Positions 8,319 through 17,187 of a stretch of DNA of 64,000 bases are shown here, in pieces (the stretch's first letter is position 1; each line of letters starts with the position of its first letter). This DNA is from Chryseobacterium ureilyticum. Lineage in GTDB: Bacteria; Bacteroidota; Bacteroidia; Flavobacteriales; Weeksellaceae. The stretch lies in NCBI RefSeq assembly GCF_900156735.1, contig NZ_FTOL01000006.1:208715-272714 (forward strand), given 5' to 3'. The translations under genes were made by a program, and so were the position numbers. A model generated the notes under the pieces. It saw nothing but the letters and a program-made list of their open reading frames with translations. It searched no databases and was not told the DNA's origin.

Positions 8319-8481
8319 TACTTTTTAATTTCCCCAAATTTAATAAATAACCTGAGTCTGAGATAGGAAAAATATGATTTATATGAAGGGAATCATGATA
8401 AACTTGATTTAACTCTAAACTGAAATTCAACATTCTTCTTTAAGGTAATTTTCAGCCTCCAACTACCTTACTTCTATTCAC

Positions 8482-8510
8482 AAAAAAAACCGGAAGAAAA
8501 TTCTTCCGGT
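8482..8510 (-). terminator. Terminator of the iron/siderophore operon
   Basis: On the minus strand ACCGGAAGA...TCTTCCGGT forms a 9-bp GC-containing stem with a 4-base loop, followed by eight Ts. It is 44 bp beyond the DUF4374 gene and closes the four-gene unit that starts at 15129. Confidence 0.85.
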
Positions 8511-8553
8511 TCTCATTAAATCAAATGATCTTATTGTACTAACAAAAAAGAAA

Positions 8554-9828
8554 TTATTTTTTAGAAATGATATTCACCCCCATTAGTCTTCCGCTTCCTT
8601 TAAGTTTAAATTCAACTTTTGTATTTTTAGAAACCGGGTCGTAAGAGCTTAAACCTGAAAAGTTGTCTGCCTTATTATTAGACATAAAATAGATTCTGTT
8701 TTTATATAAGAATGGGTTCTGATAGTTGTAAAAATTATCCACCGGAATATCAAGTTTTACAGCTTTTTTGGTTTGAACATCAATTTCGTTCCAGAACCAG
8801 ATATCATTTCTGTAGCTTACCCCATGTCCTCCTGCATAATAAGATGCACCTGTTGAAGGAATTGTAGTATAAATTTTATTATTATAAGCAAATATCCTGT
8901 TAAACTCTGCCGGCTGAACATAATTTTTCATATCAATTTCAAAGGTAGAATCAAAGGTAGTTTGCCCATTTTTTATTCTAAGAATCTTTGATGAATAAGC
9001 TGATTCCTGCGCTTTCATATCAGATGTTGCTACCATATAAATATCTTTGGTTACCTCATCAATACTCCATAGAACATGGTCTGTGAAAAGCCCAAGGTTT
9101 GTAGCATTAGGATATTTGGTAACATTTTCCACCTTTTTTGTCGTCAGGTTATATACTGCAACCGCTACTTCTTTTACAACCGGTTTTATCTGCCAATTCG
9201 ATCCTTTTTTACCGATCTGTAAATCAAGGTATAATTTATCATCTCTCTTGATTAAAATTAGCTGTCCTGCAGCCTGATAAGCTGTTTCTCCCGGTTCAAG
9301 AACAGCGGGGTCAATAGTTTGAGCCAATGAAGAAAGGTCTATTTCTCCTGTACGCTGCATGGTTCCCGGATTAAAAGTCTGAAGTTTAAGCATTCCTCTT
9401 GAACCATCCCAATAATATCCTTCCGTCTCACTCACTACCAGATAGTTAGGCTCAAAACCATTATTTTGGGTAGCGATGAAACCTTTTGAAGAAATACTTC
9501 CGGCATTATCTGCTGTAAGTTTAGAGAAACCTTCTTCTGAAGAGGCTGCACCACCAAGTCTGTATATATTTTCTCCGAAAGCTTTCCCTCCTGCGGAATA
9601 AGCAATCTGATAGAAAGGTTTTTTATCCGCTAATGAAAGTTCTCCCTGAGGCAGTTCTGAGAATGAATAAATATTTCCACCCCATCCGGCTGTACTGTTA
9701 TAGATGATCCAACTGTCTTTTGTTGGTTGTTTCTGTTGCTCTTCAATATTGTCATCGCTGCTGCAATGAGTAAAAAGCAAGAGGCTTAATGCAGATAAAA
9801 TGATTGAAAACGGTTTTGATTTTCTCAT
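8554..9828 (-). CDS. DUF4374 lipoprotein, XusB-like siderophore-binding candidate
   Basis: The 424-residue product starts with a lipoprotein signal, MRKSKPFSIILSALSLLLFTHC (Cys about 22), followed by a Ser/Asp/Glu/Gln linker. Surface export is common for flavobacterial lipoproteins with such acidic linkers. The body is propeller-like, with repeated strand blocks such as WIIYNSTAGWGGNIYSFSEL, YYWDGSRGMLKLQTF and NRIFAYNNKIYTTIP, which identify the DUF4374 family. Bacteroides XusB, as I recall, is a DUF4374 lipoprotein that captures xenosiderophores for its TonB receptor XusA. Here the gene follows a TonB receptor by 10 bp and ends an operon with siderophore biosynthesis genes, so siderophore capture is the best inference. 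Confidence 0.8.
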   Translation of the reverse strand: MRKSKPFSIILSALSLLLFTHCSSDDNIEEQQKQPTKDSWIIYNSTAGWGGNIYSFSELPQGELSLADKKPFYQIAYSAGGKAFGENIYRLGGAASSEEGFSKLTADNAGSISSKGFIATQNNGFEPNYLVVSETEGYYWDGSRGMLKLQTFNPGTMQRTGEIDLSSLAQTIDPAVLEPGETAYQAAGQLILIKRDDKLYLDLQIGKKGSNWQIKPVVKEVAVAVYNLTTKKVENVTKYPNATNLGLFTDHVLWSIDEVTKDIYMVATSDMKAQESAYSSKILRIKNGQTTFDSTFEIDMKNYVQPAEFNRIFAYNNKIYTTIPSTGASYYAGGHGVSYRNDIWFWNEIDVQTKKAVKLDIPVDNFYNYQNPFLYKNRIYFMSNNKADNFSGLSSYDPVSKNTKVEFKLKGSGRLMGVNIISKK

Positions 9829-9838
9829 GATTATAATA

Positions 9839-12205
9839 TTAAAAAATTGTATACGTTAATTTTAAATGATAAGATCTAGTGGGTTTCTGTGCGTTATAAT
9901 TATCGTAAAGTCTTTCGTTTGTAAGATTATTAACGCTAAAATTAATAGCCAGCTTAGGATCTGCGAGGAAATAGGTAATTCCCACACCTACATCCACCAT
10001 TCCCAGTCTGCCATCATTCGGGATCAGAAGATCGCTGGAAGCAATGGTAGCTTTGGAAAACAGTCCCGGTTCAAGGTTTTTTGGTACGGGATATAGCAGG
10101 AAACGATGTACATAATTGATATTATAGTACAGCTCCACCTTATCCTTTATTTTGAGAATATCTGAAAAATTCAGTCTCATATAATGGTTTCCGAATAGGT
10201 AAGGAATATTTGGCTGTCTGGCATCTTCCCAAATCGTTTCAGAACCGGAAAGATTCTTAAGTCTTATATCCTGATAGGTAAGATTGAATCCTGTCTGGAT
10301 ATTTTTTATCGGTTGATAATTGATCTCATATTCCAATCCAAGAATTCTGTTATCATAATAGTTCTGATATCTTCCATAAGGATTATCCGGTATCATGAAT
10401 ATTGTGTTCTTGACATTTCTGTAGAAGAGATTTAAACTTGTATTCAGCTTATAATTTGATGAAGTATAATCCAGAACAACATTGACGTTATCACTTTTTT
10501 CGGGTTCGAGGTCAAGATTTTCTTTGATTAAGACTCCGTCTCCAAAAATTTCGGTTTCATCAGGAAGACGAACTGCTTTTTCATAGGATAATTTCAGGAT
10601 AAAGTTTTTAGGTTTATAGCTGATTCCTGCCATATATCCTGAGGCATTTTTATTCCGGTCAGACTCCCATGTGAAATTATATTTATCAGTGGTATATCCT
10701 TTAGAACTGAAGAAATAATTCTTTACCCCAAGCACGGTTTCCACCTTTCGGTCAAGCCAGTGAGATACTAATCCCAACGCTGCAATATTTTTGTTGTAAA
10801 TCGCAGGGACCTTAAGAACATCTTCTCCGTTGCTATTAATGGCTCCATAAGGATCACTTCCTTTTCTGCGTTGATAGAAATAGACATTTCCAAATTCCAG
10901 ACTGTGATTATTATTGATTCGGAATGCAGCATTTAGCCTTGTATGAAACATATTGTAATTCATTTTCATATCATTCCCTTTATTGATCTCACCAACGCTA
11001 TTTTCATCACTGAAAGTAGATTCTCCCAGCCAATTGTATCTGCGTCTGCTGATGTCTACAAAAGAATTGTTATATCTGGCAAAGGCAGTCATTAGATCTA
11101 GTTTCAGCCGGTTATCAAAGAACATTTTTTTATACTGAAGGTAACCCGTTACATTATTTTCTTTGGCAAATGCTTCACCATAGGGTTTTCTCATTTCAAG
11201 GTCATTCTGAATCTCTTTATAAAAATGAGAGTAGATAAATCCTACTCTAAAGTCATCAGCCCAGCTTTTTTTTCTTACACCGGTATAGACTTCCATGTAA
11301 GAAGCTTCAGTATCATCGTGAAATCTTTTAGCTTCCACTTTTTTAAGATTGGCTGTTTCAGGATCGATAATATCCCCCAGAATTTTATAGTTGTTTTTAG
11401 AAAACACATAACTCGCCTGGGTTCCTATATAAAATAAACTGTCTTTTTTTCCTGTAAATACTGCATTAAGATGAGATTTGTAGGTACTAAATGATGCAAT
11501 CTCATTGGATATTTCAAGGTTGTCTTTTTGTATAGGTTTTGAGATAAAATTAATCCCACCACCTAACGCATCTGATGCCAGAGCGATGGGCATTACCCCT
11601 TTGTACACATCTACCCTGTCTAGCATATTGGGAGATAAAACATTCGGATTAAAGCTATGTCCGTAAAATTCAATGGGTACTCCATCTCTGAAAATTCTGA
11701 CTGCTTTCCCCTGAAGACCTCCAAGATTAACCTGAAATCCGGATCCTACTCCTCCTTCTGTACGAAGCTTCACTCCAGTGGTCATATTAAGTATTTCACC
11801 AATATTGTTTGCCTGGCTTTTTACAGCCTGCATATCAACGATCTTAACACTTAGAGGAGTTTCTTTAAGCTTCTGCAGTTTCTTTTTGCCTCTGATATAG
11901 ACCTCATCAATACTGTTTGCATCCGAAATTGCGATTTCATATTTTTGATGTGATTGACAATTGATATTTAATGTATCATTATAAACAACTTCACCATGAT
12001 ACAATACAGATACCTTCACAGGACCATCTGACACTTCTGCAAAATCAACAGTTCCCTGTTTTGAGACCTTTTTCTTTTCGCCGTTAATCATAACATACAC
12101 ATCATCATGATTGTATTTTTTGAGATTTTTAACGACTAAAGTAATCGGGCAGGCAGCCAAAGCTAAAGAAGAAAGTACAGAGACCAGGAAAAATATACGC
12201 TTCAT
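9839..12205 (-). CDS. TonB-dependent outer-membrane siderophore receptor
   Basis: The 788-residue protein has a signal peptide (MKRIFFLVSVLSSLALA), an ~80-residue N-terminal beta domain, and a plug domain from about 100 (KKKLQKLKETPLSVKIVD, then GVGSGFQVNLGGLQG, VRIFRDGVPIEFYG and DALGGGINFIS). A long 22-strand-type barrel follows and ends in YHLKLTYTIF with a terminal Phe. It imports a ligand using TonB energy; context points to a ferric siderophore. It lies 3 bp downstream of the monooxygenase gene and 10 bp upstream of the DUF4374 gene, so the three are tightly coupled. Confidence 0.92.
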   Translation of the reverse strand: MKRIFFLVSVLSSLALAACPITLVVKNLKKYNHDDVYVMINGEKKKVSKQGTVDFAEVSDGPVKVSVLYHGEVVYNDTLNINCQSHQKYEIAISDANSIDEVYIRGKKKLQKLKETPLSVKIVDMQAVKSQANNIGEILNMTTGVKLRTEGGVGSGFQVNLGGLQGKAVRIFRDGVPIEFYGHSFNPNVLSPNMLDRVDVYKGVMPIALASDALGGGINFISKPIQKDNLEISNEIASFSTYKSHLNAVFTGKKDSLFYIGTQASYVFSKNNYKILGDIIDPETANLKKVEAKRFHDDTEASYMEVYTGVRKKSWADDFRVGFIYSHFYKEIQNDLEMRKPYGEAFAKENNVTGYLQYKKMFFDNRLKLDLMTAFARYNNSFVDISRRRYNWLGESTFSDENSVGEINKGNDMKMNYNMFHTRLNAAFRINNNHSLEFGNVYFYQRRKGSDPYGAINSNGEDVLKVPAIYNKNIAALGLVSHWLDRKVETVLGVKNYFFSSKGYTTDKYNFTWESDRNKNASGYMAGISYKPKNFILKLSYEKAVRLPDETEIFGDGVLIKENLDLEPEKSDNVNVVLDYTSSNYKLNTSLNLFYRNVKNTIFMIPDNPYGRYQNYYDNRILGLEYEINYQPIKNIQTGFNLTYQDIRLKNLSGSETIWEDARQPNIPYLFGNHYMRLNFSDILKIKDKVELYYNINYVHRFLLYPVPKNLEPGLFSKATIASSDLLIPNDGRLGMVDVGVGITYFLADPKLAINFSVNNLTNERLYDNYNAQKPTRSYHLKLTYTIF

Positions 12206-12208
12206 AGT

Positions 12209-13498
12209 TTATATAGTTTCTAATGCTCCGAAATGTTGAAAAGCAATGTTTTTTTCTAATGGATAATACTCGTGACCCAGTATTTTGTTGATAATAGTCG
12301 CGTTTCTGTAAGGTCCCATTCCAAGATCTGATGTGATAATCCCTTGCGAATCTACACAGCCGTTCTGCATGAATATTTCACTATCGTTTACATCAACTGT
12401 GTAGTTTTCTGAGGATAATAATGTCCCATCATTTTGGCTTTTGTTCAGGCGGTCTTCGATGGGTTGTAAGAAATGAGGAACTTCATATCTATAGCCTGTT
12501 GCCAGAATAAGATAATCTGTATCTACGGAGAAGTTTTTTTCTTCTTCCAGATGCCTCATATTTAGTGTATAGCTTTCATTGTATGACATCTCTTCAAGCA
12601 AACTATTGGTAAGAATTTTCACAGGAAGTGGTTGTTCTTCCTTCATCTGCTGATGATAAAGTTCATCATAAATTGTACTTATCAATTCATCATTAATTCC
12701 TTTATACAGAATATCCTGCTTGTTGATAACATCTCTTCTTTTGTTTAATGGAAGCCTGTTGAAATAAGAAATATAATCCATGGAAGTAAATTCATAAGTG
12801 AATTTTGAGTTTTCCATTGGGAAGAATCGGTCTGCTGCTGTTACCCAATTCAGTTTTAAATCTAAATCCGGTCTGGATGAAAGAAGATCAAAAAAAACTT
12901 CTCCTCCACTTTGTCCGGAACCTAATACTGTAATGGTGCTGCCTTTCTTTAAATATTGTTTTCTGTGTAAATATTCGGAAGAGTGGAATATATGTTCTTT
13001 TGAGAAACGCTCTGTTATCTTAGGCACATTAGGAATAGAACCAACTCCTAAGACAATTTTATCTGTGAGATATACTTTCTTTTCACAATTAATTAGATCA
13101 ATCACTGAAACTTCGTAGCATTCATGAAGTTCATTATAATCTATTTCTGTAACGGTATGACTGAAATTCAGACTTTCAATTTGTGAGGCTACCCATTTGC
13201 AGTAAAGGTTATACTCCATTCTCGTAACATAAAAGCTTTCCTTAAAACAGAAGCGGAAAATCTTACCTTGCTCTCTTAAATAATTGATATACGTAAAAGG
13301 GCTTTTAGGATTTACAATCGTTACCAAATCTGCCAGGAAAGGAACCTGTAGCGTTGTCCTTTCTATCATCAAACCGCTATGCCATTCAAACCTTGGTGCT
13401 TTATCAAAAAATATGGTTTTCAGATTATGCTCCTCAAGCAGAGCTGCAAGGCTTAGATTGAATGGACCTATTCCTATACCAATAATATCATATTTCAT
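12209..13498 (-). CDS. Lysine/ornithine N-monooxygenase (IucD/RhbE/PvdA-like), siderophore biosynthesis
   Basis: This flavoenzyme family hydroxylates the side-chain amine of lysine, ornithine or a diamine with NADPH and O2, the first step toward hydroxamate siderophores. The N-terminal FAD motif is GIGIGPFNLSLAALL (residues ~6-20). An EWHSGLMIE and FLADLVTIVNPKSPFTY block typical of the family follows, then the NADPH motif GSGQSGGEVFFD and the late LATGYRYEVP (D/L-ATGY) motif. At 429 residues it is normal length. It lies 26 bp after the acyltransferase gene and 3 bp before the receptor gene. The exact substrate (lysine, ornithine, cadaverine or putrescine) cannot be told from sequence. Confidence 0.92.
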   Translation of the reverse strand: MKYDIIGIGIGPFNLSLAALLEEHNLKTIFFDKAPRFEWHSGLMIERTTLQVPFLADLVTIVNPKSPFTYINYLREQGKIFRFCFKESFYVTRMEYNLYCKWVASQIESLNFSHTVTEIDYNELHECYEVSVIDLINCEKKVYLTDKIVLGVGSIPNVPKITERFSKEHIFHSSEYLHRKQYLKKGSTITVLGSGQSGGEVFFDLLSSRPDLDLKLNWVTAADRFFPMENSKFTYEFTSMDYISYFNRLPLNKRRDVINKQDILYKGINDELISTIYDELYHQQMKEEQPLPVKILTNSLLEEMSYNESYTLNMRHLEEEKNFSVDTDYLILATGYRYEVPHFLQPIEDRLNKSQNDGTLLSSENYTVDVNDSEIFMQNGCVDSQGIITSDLGMGPYRNATIINKILGHEYYPLEKNIAFQHFGALETI

Positions 13499-13524
13499 AA
13501 ATTATCTTTTTCAGTATTCAAGTA

Positions 13525-15129
13525 TTATGTTGTAATGTTTATTTTCAGAACCGAGTTTTTGAAGATATCTTCTGTTGTTTCGTAGAACTTTTCGCGGTCA
13601 AGGAAAGTCAGGTTGGATGTTTTATAAGGAAGAGCCAGAGATCTGTTGAATTCACATCCTACTTTGGTAATCAGGTTATGTGTTCCTTTATGAGATGCAG
13701 AGGCTTCGCCTATCATTCTTGTCAGTTGTGGGAAAGAGAAGAAATATTCCATACACATAGCCAATGCATTCATTGAAAAGTTGGGAATTTTTTCTTTTGC
13801 AGGAGCAATAAGCATGTGAAAGCCGTAATCTCCAGGATTGAATCGGTAGTACTTGCCCACTTCATCTTTTACTGCCCAATAGAGTTCTAAAGTAAAAATA
13901 GGATTGCCATTCAGAAGTCCAATGTAAGGATGGGAATAATCAACCCCCATGTGTTTAATATAAGCTTCTTCAAACTCCTGTTTATCTACATCCATTTCCC
14001 AATACTTTTTAGCGTACTCCATATTGGACCATTCATGAAGGAATTCCATATCCGTTTCCGGATTAAAAGCTCTCAGGGTAATTTCTAAAGTCCCATTATT
14101 GAAGTATCTTTTATGCAAGATTTCCCCATAATCCGGTTTGATCAGCTTTTTGGAATAGTGCTTAGGATTAATCAGGAAATTATGTTGTCTGATATATTCT
14201 TTCCAGATACCGTCATTCACACTGTAAGCCTGTTTCAGGAAAAGCCTTGCCTCTATGGTTTCATAAATAAAACTCATGGCATCGCCATAAACTTCCTTTA
14301 AAGAATCAATTTCTGTATCTACAATCTGGTAAAGAATTTCTTCCTCTATTGAACCCAGATAAGCCAAATGTCTCAAAACCGGATAAAGATTGTAATACAC
14401 TACATGAGTTCTTATAAAACTTTCTGCCTTTTCAGTTCTTATAGCAGATCCGTCCAGAATGTATTCATCAAAACTAACATGTATTTTATCCGCACTTTGA
14501 TTGATATAGGTATGCCCAATATTACTGTTATAGATAATTCCTTCCTCAATATACTTTCCTACAGCTGTTTTCAGTAATGAATGGGTATATTCTGAAAACC
14601 ATTGGATAATAGCTGCTTTCTTATCATAATTGGATTCTAACGAGATATTCTTTGAGATAAATTCCAATAAGTAATCATTCTCATATCCGAAAAACTCAAA
14701 GAGAGTTCCTGCTTTCACAGAATCTGCGAAGAGATCAGCCTCATCTACTGTTTTATGAGCCTTGTCAAAATATGTATCAAACTCTTCAGAAAAATATTTG
14801 ATATAATCCTCTTCCGGATTTTCTAGGGTTGTATTTCCACCATAAGCAAGGGAAGTAATAAATCGATACGCTTCTTCTTCACCAATCTTAATCACTTCAC
14901 CCATTTTCTTTTCTCTATACCCAACGTCTTTTCCAAGGTAATGAACTCCGGTAGTAGAAAAATGCTTTACAGGAACAATTAAATAAGATTCTTTACCTGT
15001 AATATTAATTCGTATGAATTTACTTTCAGAACAACTGTTCATGAACGTTGACAACTCTTCATCAAACTTTGGTATAAGGTCAAAATAATACCAGTTTTTG
15101 CTTTCCAATAAGTATAAACCGACACTCAT
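13525..15129 (-). CDS. Siderophore acyltransferase: AlcB/IucB-like GNAT domain fused to a degenerate NIS-synthetase-like N-terminal region
   Basis: The C-terminal ~195 residues (about 340-534) resemble the IucB/AlcB/RhbD acyltransferases that acylate the hydroxylated amine: TLEITLRAFNPETDMEFLHEW, FTLELYWAVKDEVG, YGFHMLIAP and a late GCEFNRSLALPYKT block. The usual EPD-RN motif is replaced by GEASASHKGTHN. The N-terminal ~335 residues look like the C-terminal half of an IucA/IucC synthetase (an aromatic helix, a GI...NQ region, then YYNLYPVLRHLAYLGSIEEEIL) but lack the HQN-type and ATP-binding motifs. It is first in the iron operon. A promoter lies 35 bp upstream and no upstream frame continues the gene, so it is not simply cut off. 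The GNAT call is firm; the N-terminal assignment is inference. Confidence 0.75.
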   Translation of the reverse strand: MSVGLYLLESKNWYYFDLIPKFDEELSTFMNSCSESKFIRINITGKESYLIVPVKHFSTTGVHYLGKDVGYREKKMGEVIKIGEEEAYRFITSLAYGGNTTLENPEEDYIKYFSEEFDTYFDKAHKTVDEADLFADSVKAGTLFEFFGYENDYLLEFISKNISLESNYDKKAAIIQWFSEYTHSLLKTAVGKYIEEGIIYNSNIGHTYINQSADKIHVSFDEYILDGSAIRTEKAESFIRTHVVYYNLYPVLRHLAYLGSIEEEILYQIVDTEIDSLKEVYGDAMSFIYETIEARLFLKQAYSVNDGIWKEYIRQHNFLINPKHYSKKLIKPDYGEILHKRYFNNGTLEITLRAFNPETDMEFLHEWSNMEYAKKYWEMDVDKQEFEEAYIKHMGVDYSHPYIGLLNGNPIFTLELYWAVKDEVGKYYRFNPGDYGFHMLIAPAKEKIPNFSMNALAMCMEYFFSFPQLTRMIGEASASHKGTHNLITKVGCEFNRSLALPYKTSNLTFLDREKFYETTEDIFKNSVLKINITT

Positions 15130-15163
15130 TATTATTTTTGTTTAGATTAAATAAAAATTAAGA

Positions 15164-15193
15164 CAAATATATACATATTTTTCAGCCAGCAAA
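15164..15193 (-). promoter_or_regulatory. Promoter and candidate iron-responsive operator of the siderophore operon
   Basis: On the minus strand TTTG (15190-15193) is followed after 18 bp by TATATTTG (15164-15171), matching the Bacteroidota -33/-7 consensus. The -7 box overlaps an inverted repeat AAATAT-N4-ATATTT (15165-15180), an AT-rich dyad of the size expected for a Fur-type repressor site. Repression by iron is inferred. Confidence 0.55.
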
Positions 15194-15523
15194 AGAATTA
15201 TTTAAAATACCGAAAATGAACATACTAAAATACTGATTTATAACTCATTAAAATAAAAAATACTAGTCCATTAATACACCAAAAAGTGAATATGTGCATT
15301 TTTTTAATCCCCATTTTTTGTAATGCAAATCAATTTTCAGCGTTTCAGAAAAAGAGTTTTAAGAATTAAACAAAAAAAGAGTCAGAAAAAGCAAAATGTC
15401 TCAATTTGAGACTTTGTAGAAAGATGAAGCTGTCATGATAAACTTTATAATCAGCAGAAAATTTTCAGCCTTGTATTGAAAAGCATAATTTTGCTGATAT
15501 TAAAATGTAATTATTTTAAAAGT
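15194..15523. other. AT-rich regulatory spacer with a GTCTCAA dyad
   Basis: This 330-bp spacer separates the divergent siderophore operon and a small secreted-protein gene. I see no gene in it. The only clear structure is a palindrome at 15398-15412, GTCTCAA-T-TTGAGAC, which looks like a regulator site about 110 bp before the plus-strand gene. Confidence 0.4.
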
Positions 15524-15988
15524 ATGAAAAAGTTGATCCCATTTCTTCTATTATTATTTTTCGCTGTAGGTTTTATGAAAAGCCAGGACAGAACTTCTAA
15601 TCCTCTTCTGATGCAAAATTGGAAACTGAAGAAACTAGATACTTATATTTACACTTATGAAGTACAGGGTTCGTTTGATACTAAAACTCCTGGTATAAAA
15701 TTTAATAAAAACGGGAAGGTTACAGGTAACCTAAGCAAATCTACCAATGGATATGACATCAAAACTGATTTACCAAATAGATCTTCAAAACCCGAACGAT
15801 ATCTTGGCAGCTGGAAGAAAGTCTCAGATTCTACAGTAGCAATTGCATTCTCTTCAAATACAAGTATGACTGGGACTTTTATTATTTCAAAACTGAGCAG
15901 TCATGAGCTGAAATTAAAAAAAGTTTTCAGCGCAGATATTGAAAAGAAACTTGATTCTATACGCAGAACCAAAGATATTTCATACTAA
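15524..15988 (+). CDS. Small secreted protein, lipocalin-like length, function unknown
   Basis: I start the gene at 15524 (MKKLIPFLLLLFFAVGFMKSQ), which gives a classic signal peptide; the upstream in-frame ATG at 15476 would add 16 non-signal residues. The mature ~133 residues show strand blocks such as NWKLKKLDTYIYTYEVQGSF, IKFNKNGKVTGNLS and LGSWKKVSDSTVAIAF. This W-K-L...F-x-x-NGKV...G-W pattern is common in small flavobacterial beta-sandwich or lipocalin-like proteins. No function can be assigned. Confidence 0.75.
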   Translation: MKKLIPFLLLLFFAVGFMKSQDRTSNPLLMQNWKLKKLDTYIYTYEVQGSFDTKTPGIKFNKNGKVTGNLSKSTNGYDIKTDLPNRSSKPERYLGSWKKVSDSTVAIAFSSNTSMTGTFIISKLSSHELKLKKVFSADIEKKLDSIRRTKDISY

Positions 15989-16123
15989 TTTTTTAAAACC
16001 TTCTTCAACTTCACTGATTGACAAAAAATATTCTTTGTCAAACCTTCGCTATATTTGCAATCTGAAAAGTGACAACAGCAGATTATTAAAATCAATAAAA
16101 ATATTACTGAAACACTCTAGATC

Positions 16124-16621
16124 ATGACAAAAATACTTCTCCTTTCCGATTCCCATTCTTATATTGATGAAAGAATCCTGGAATATGCTTCCCAAGCAGA
16201 TGAAATCTGGCATTGTGGAGATTTTGGAAGTGTAGACGTGATTGAGCAACTTGAAAAGATAAAACCTTTAAAAGGAGTTTACGGAAATATTGACAATGCA
16301 AAGATCCGCGCTGAATTTCCGGAAGTAAATCGTTTTGTCTGTGAAAACCTTGAAATTCTGATGATTCACATCGGAGGATATCCAGGAAAGTATACTCCAT
16401 TAACGAAAAAGGAAATTGCTGAAAAAGCCCCGAAATTATTTATTTCCGGGCATTCTCATATTTTAAAGGCAATGTATGATGAAAAAAACAGTCTTTTGCA
16501 CCTGAACCCGGGAGCTTGCGGAAAGCAGGGATGGCACAAAGTGAGAACAATGATGCGCTTTGTTGTAGATGGCGAGGAAATAAAGGATCTTGAGGTAATA
16601 GAATTGGGACCGAGAGTATAA
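16124..16621 (+). CDS. Metallophosphoesterase, YfcE family
   Basis: The 165-residue protein carries every motif of the small YfcE/MJ0936 phosphodiesterases: LSDSHSYID (first metal ligands), WHCGDFGS (GD), GNID (GN-D instead of GNHD) and ISGHSH, plus a LLHLNPGACG segment typical of the group. These enzymes hydrolyse phosphodiesters in the cytosol with a two-metal centre; the natural substrate is unknown. It is followed after 53 bp by the Smr gene on the same strand. Confidence 0.92.
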   Translation: MTKILLLSDSHSYIDERILEYASQADEIWHCGDFGSVDVIEQLEKIKPLKGVYGNIDNAKIRAEFPEVNRFVCENLEILMIHIGGYPGKYTPLTKKEIAEKAPKLFISGHSHILKAMYDEKNSLLHLNPGACGKQGWHKVRTMMRFVVDGEEIKDLEVIELGPRV

Positions 16622-16674
16622 ATAAGGAAACATGATTGATCAATAAAAGCATTTGTTCAAAGTAGGTAAAAAAT

Positions 16675-17169
16675 ATGAAAATTGGGGATACAGTTTCTGT
16701 AGTAGATGAAGATTTAAGCGGAGTGGTAACTTCCGTGAAAGGAAATATTGTGGTTTTTAAGGACGAATACGGATTTACCCATCAATATCCGAAAGAAAAG
16801 CTGGTTCCCAAGAATGTTGATTTCTACGAAAATATCAGAGTAGAAAGAAAAGCTGAGCCTAAAAAGATCATTTCAAAAAAACATCAGAAAAATCATTTGG
16901 TTTTGGATCTTCATTTTCATAATTTGGTAAAGAATCCTAATGACTATGATAGCTTTGAAAGATTGTTTATTCAAAAGGAAAAACTGATTGAAGTAATTGA
17001 GTTTTGCCGAAAGAATAATCTGAAAAGACTGGAGATCGTTCACGGAATTGGTGATGGTACGCTTCAGAGAATGGTTCGGGATGTGTTGGAAAGCCAAGTC
17101 AATATTGATTTTTATAATAAGGAAATACTTCACCATCAATCGGGTGCGGTAATGGTAGAATTTCACTAA
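16675..17169 (+). CDS. Smr domain protein (MutS2 C-terminal type)
   Basis: The N-terminal ~55 residues form a small beta domain (MKIGDTVSVVDEDLSGVV, then KGNIVVFKDEYGFTHQYPKE), and residues ~70-164 are an Smr domain: LDLHFHNLV (DLH motif), LKRLEIVHGIGDGTLQRMV (the HGxGxG loop) and the closing SGAVMVEFH. Smr domains nick or bind branched nucleic acids or act on RNA in stalled ribosome rescue. The stand-alone form here lacks the MutS2 ATPase. It lies 18 bp before the DUF3822 gene. Confidence 0.9.
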   Translation: MKIGDTVSVVDEDLSGVVTSVKGNIVVFKDEYGFTHQYPKEKLVPKNVDFYENIRVERKAEPKKIISKKHQKNHLVLDLHFHNLVKNPNDYDSFERLFIQKEKLIEVIEFCRKNNLKRLEIVHGIGDGTLQRMVRDVLESQVNIDFYNKEILHHQSGAVMVEFH

Positions 17170-17187
17170 ATTTGCAGGAACAGAAAT

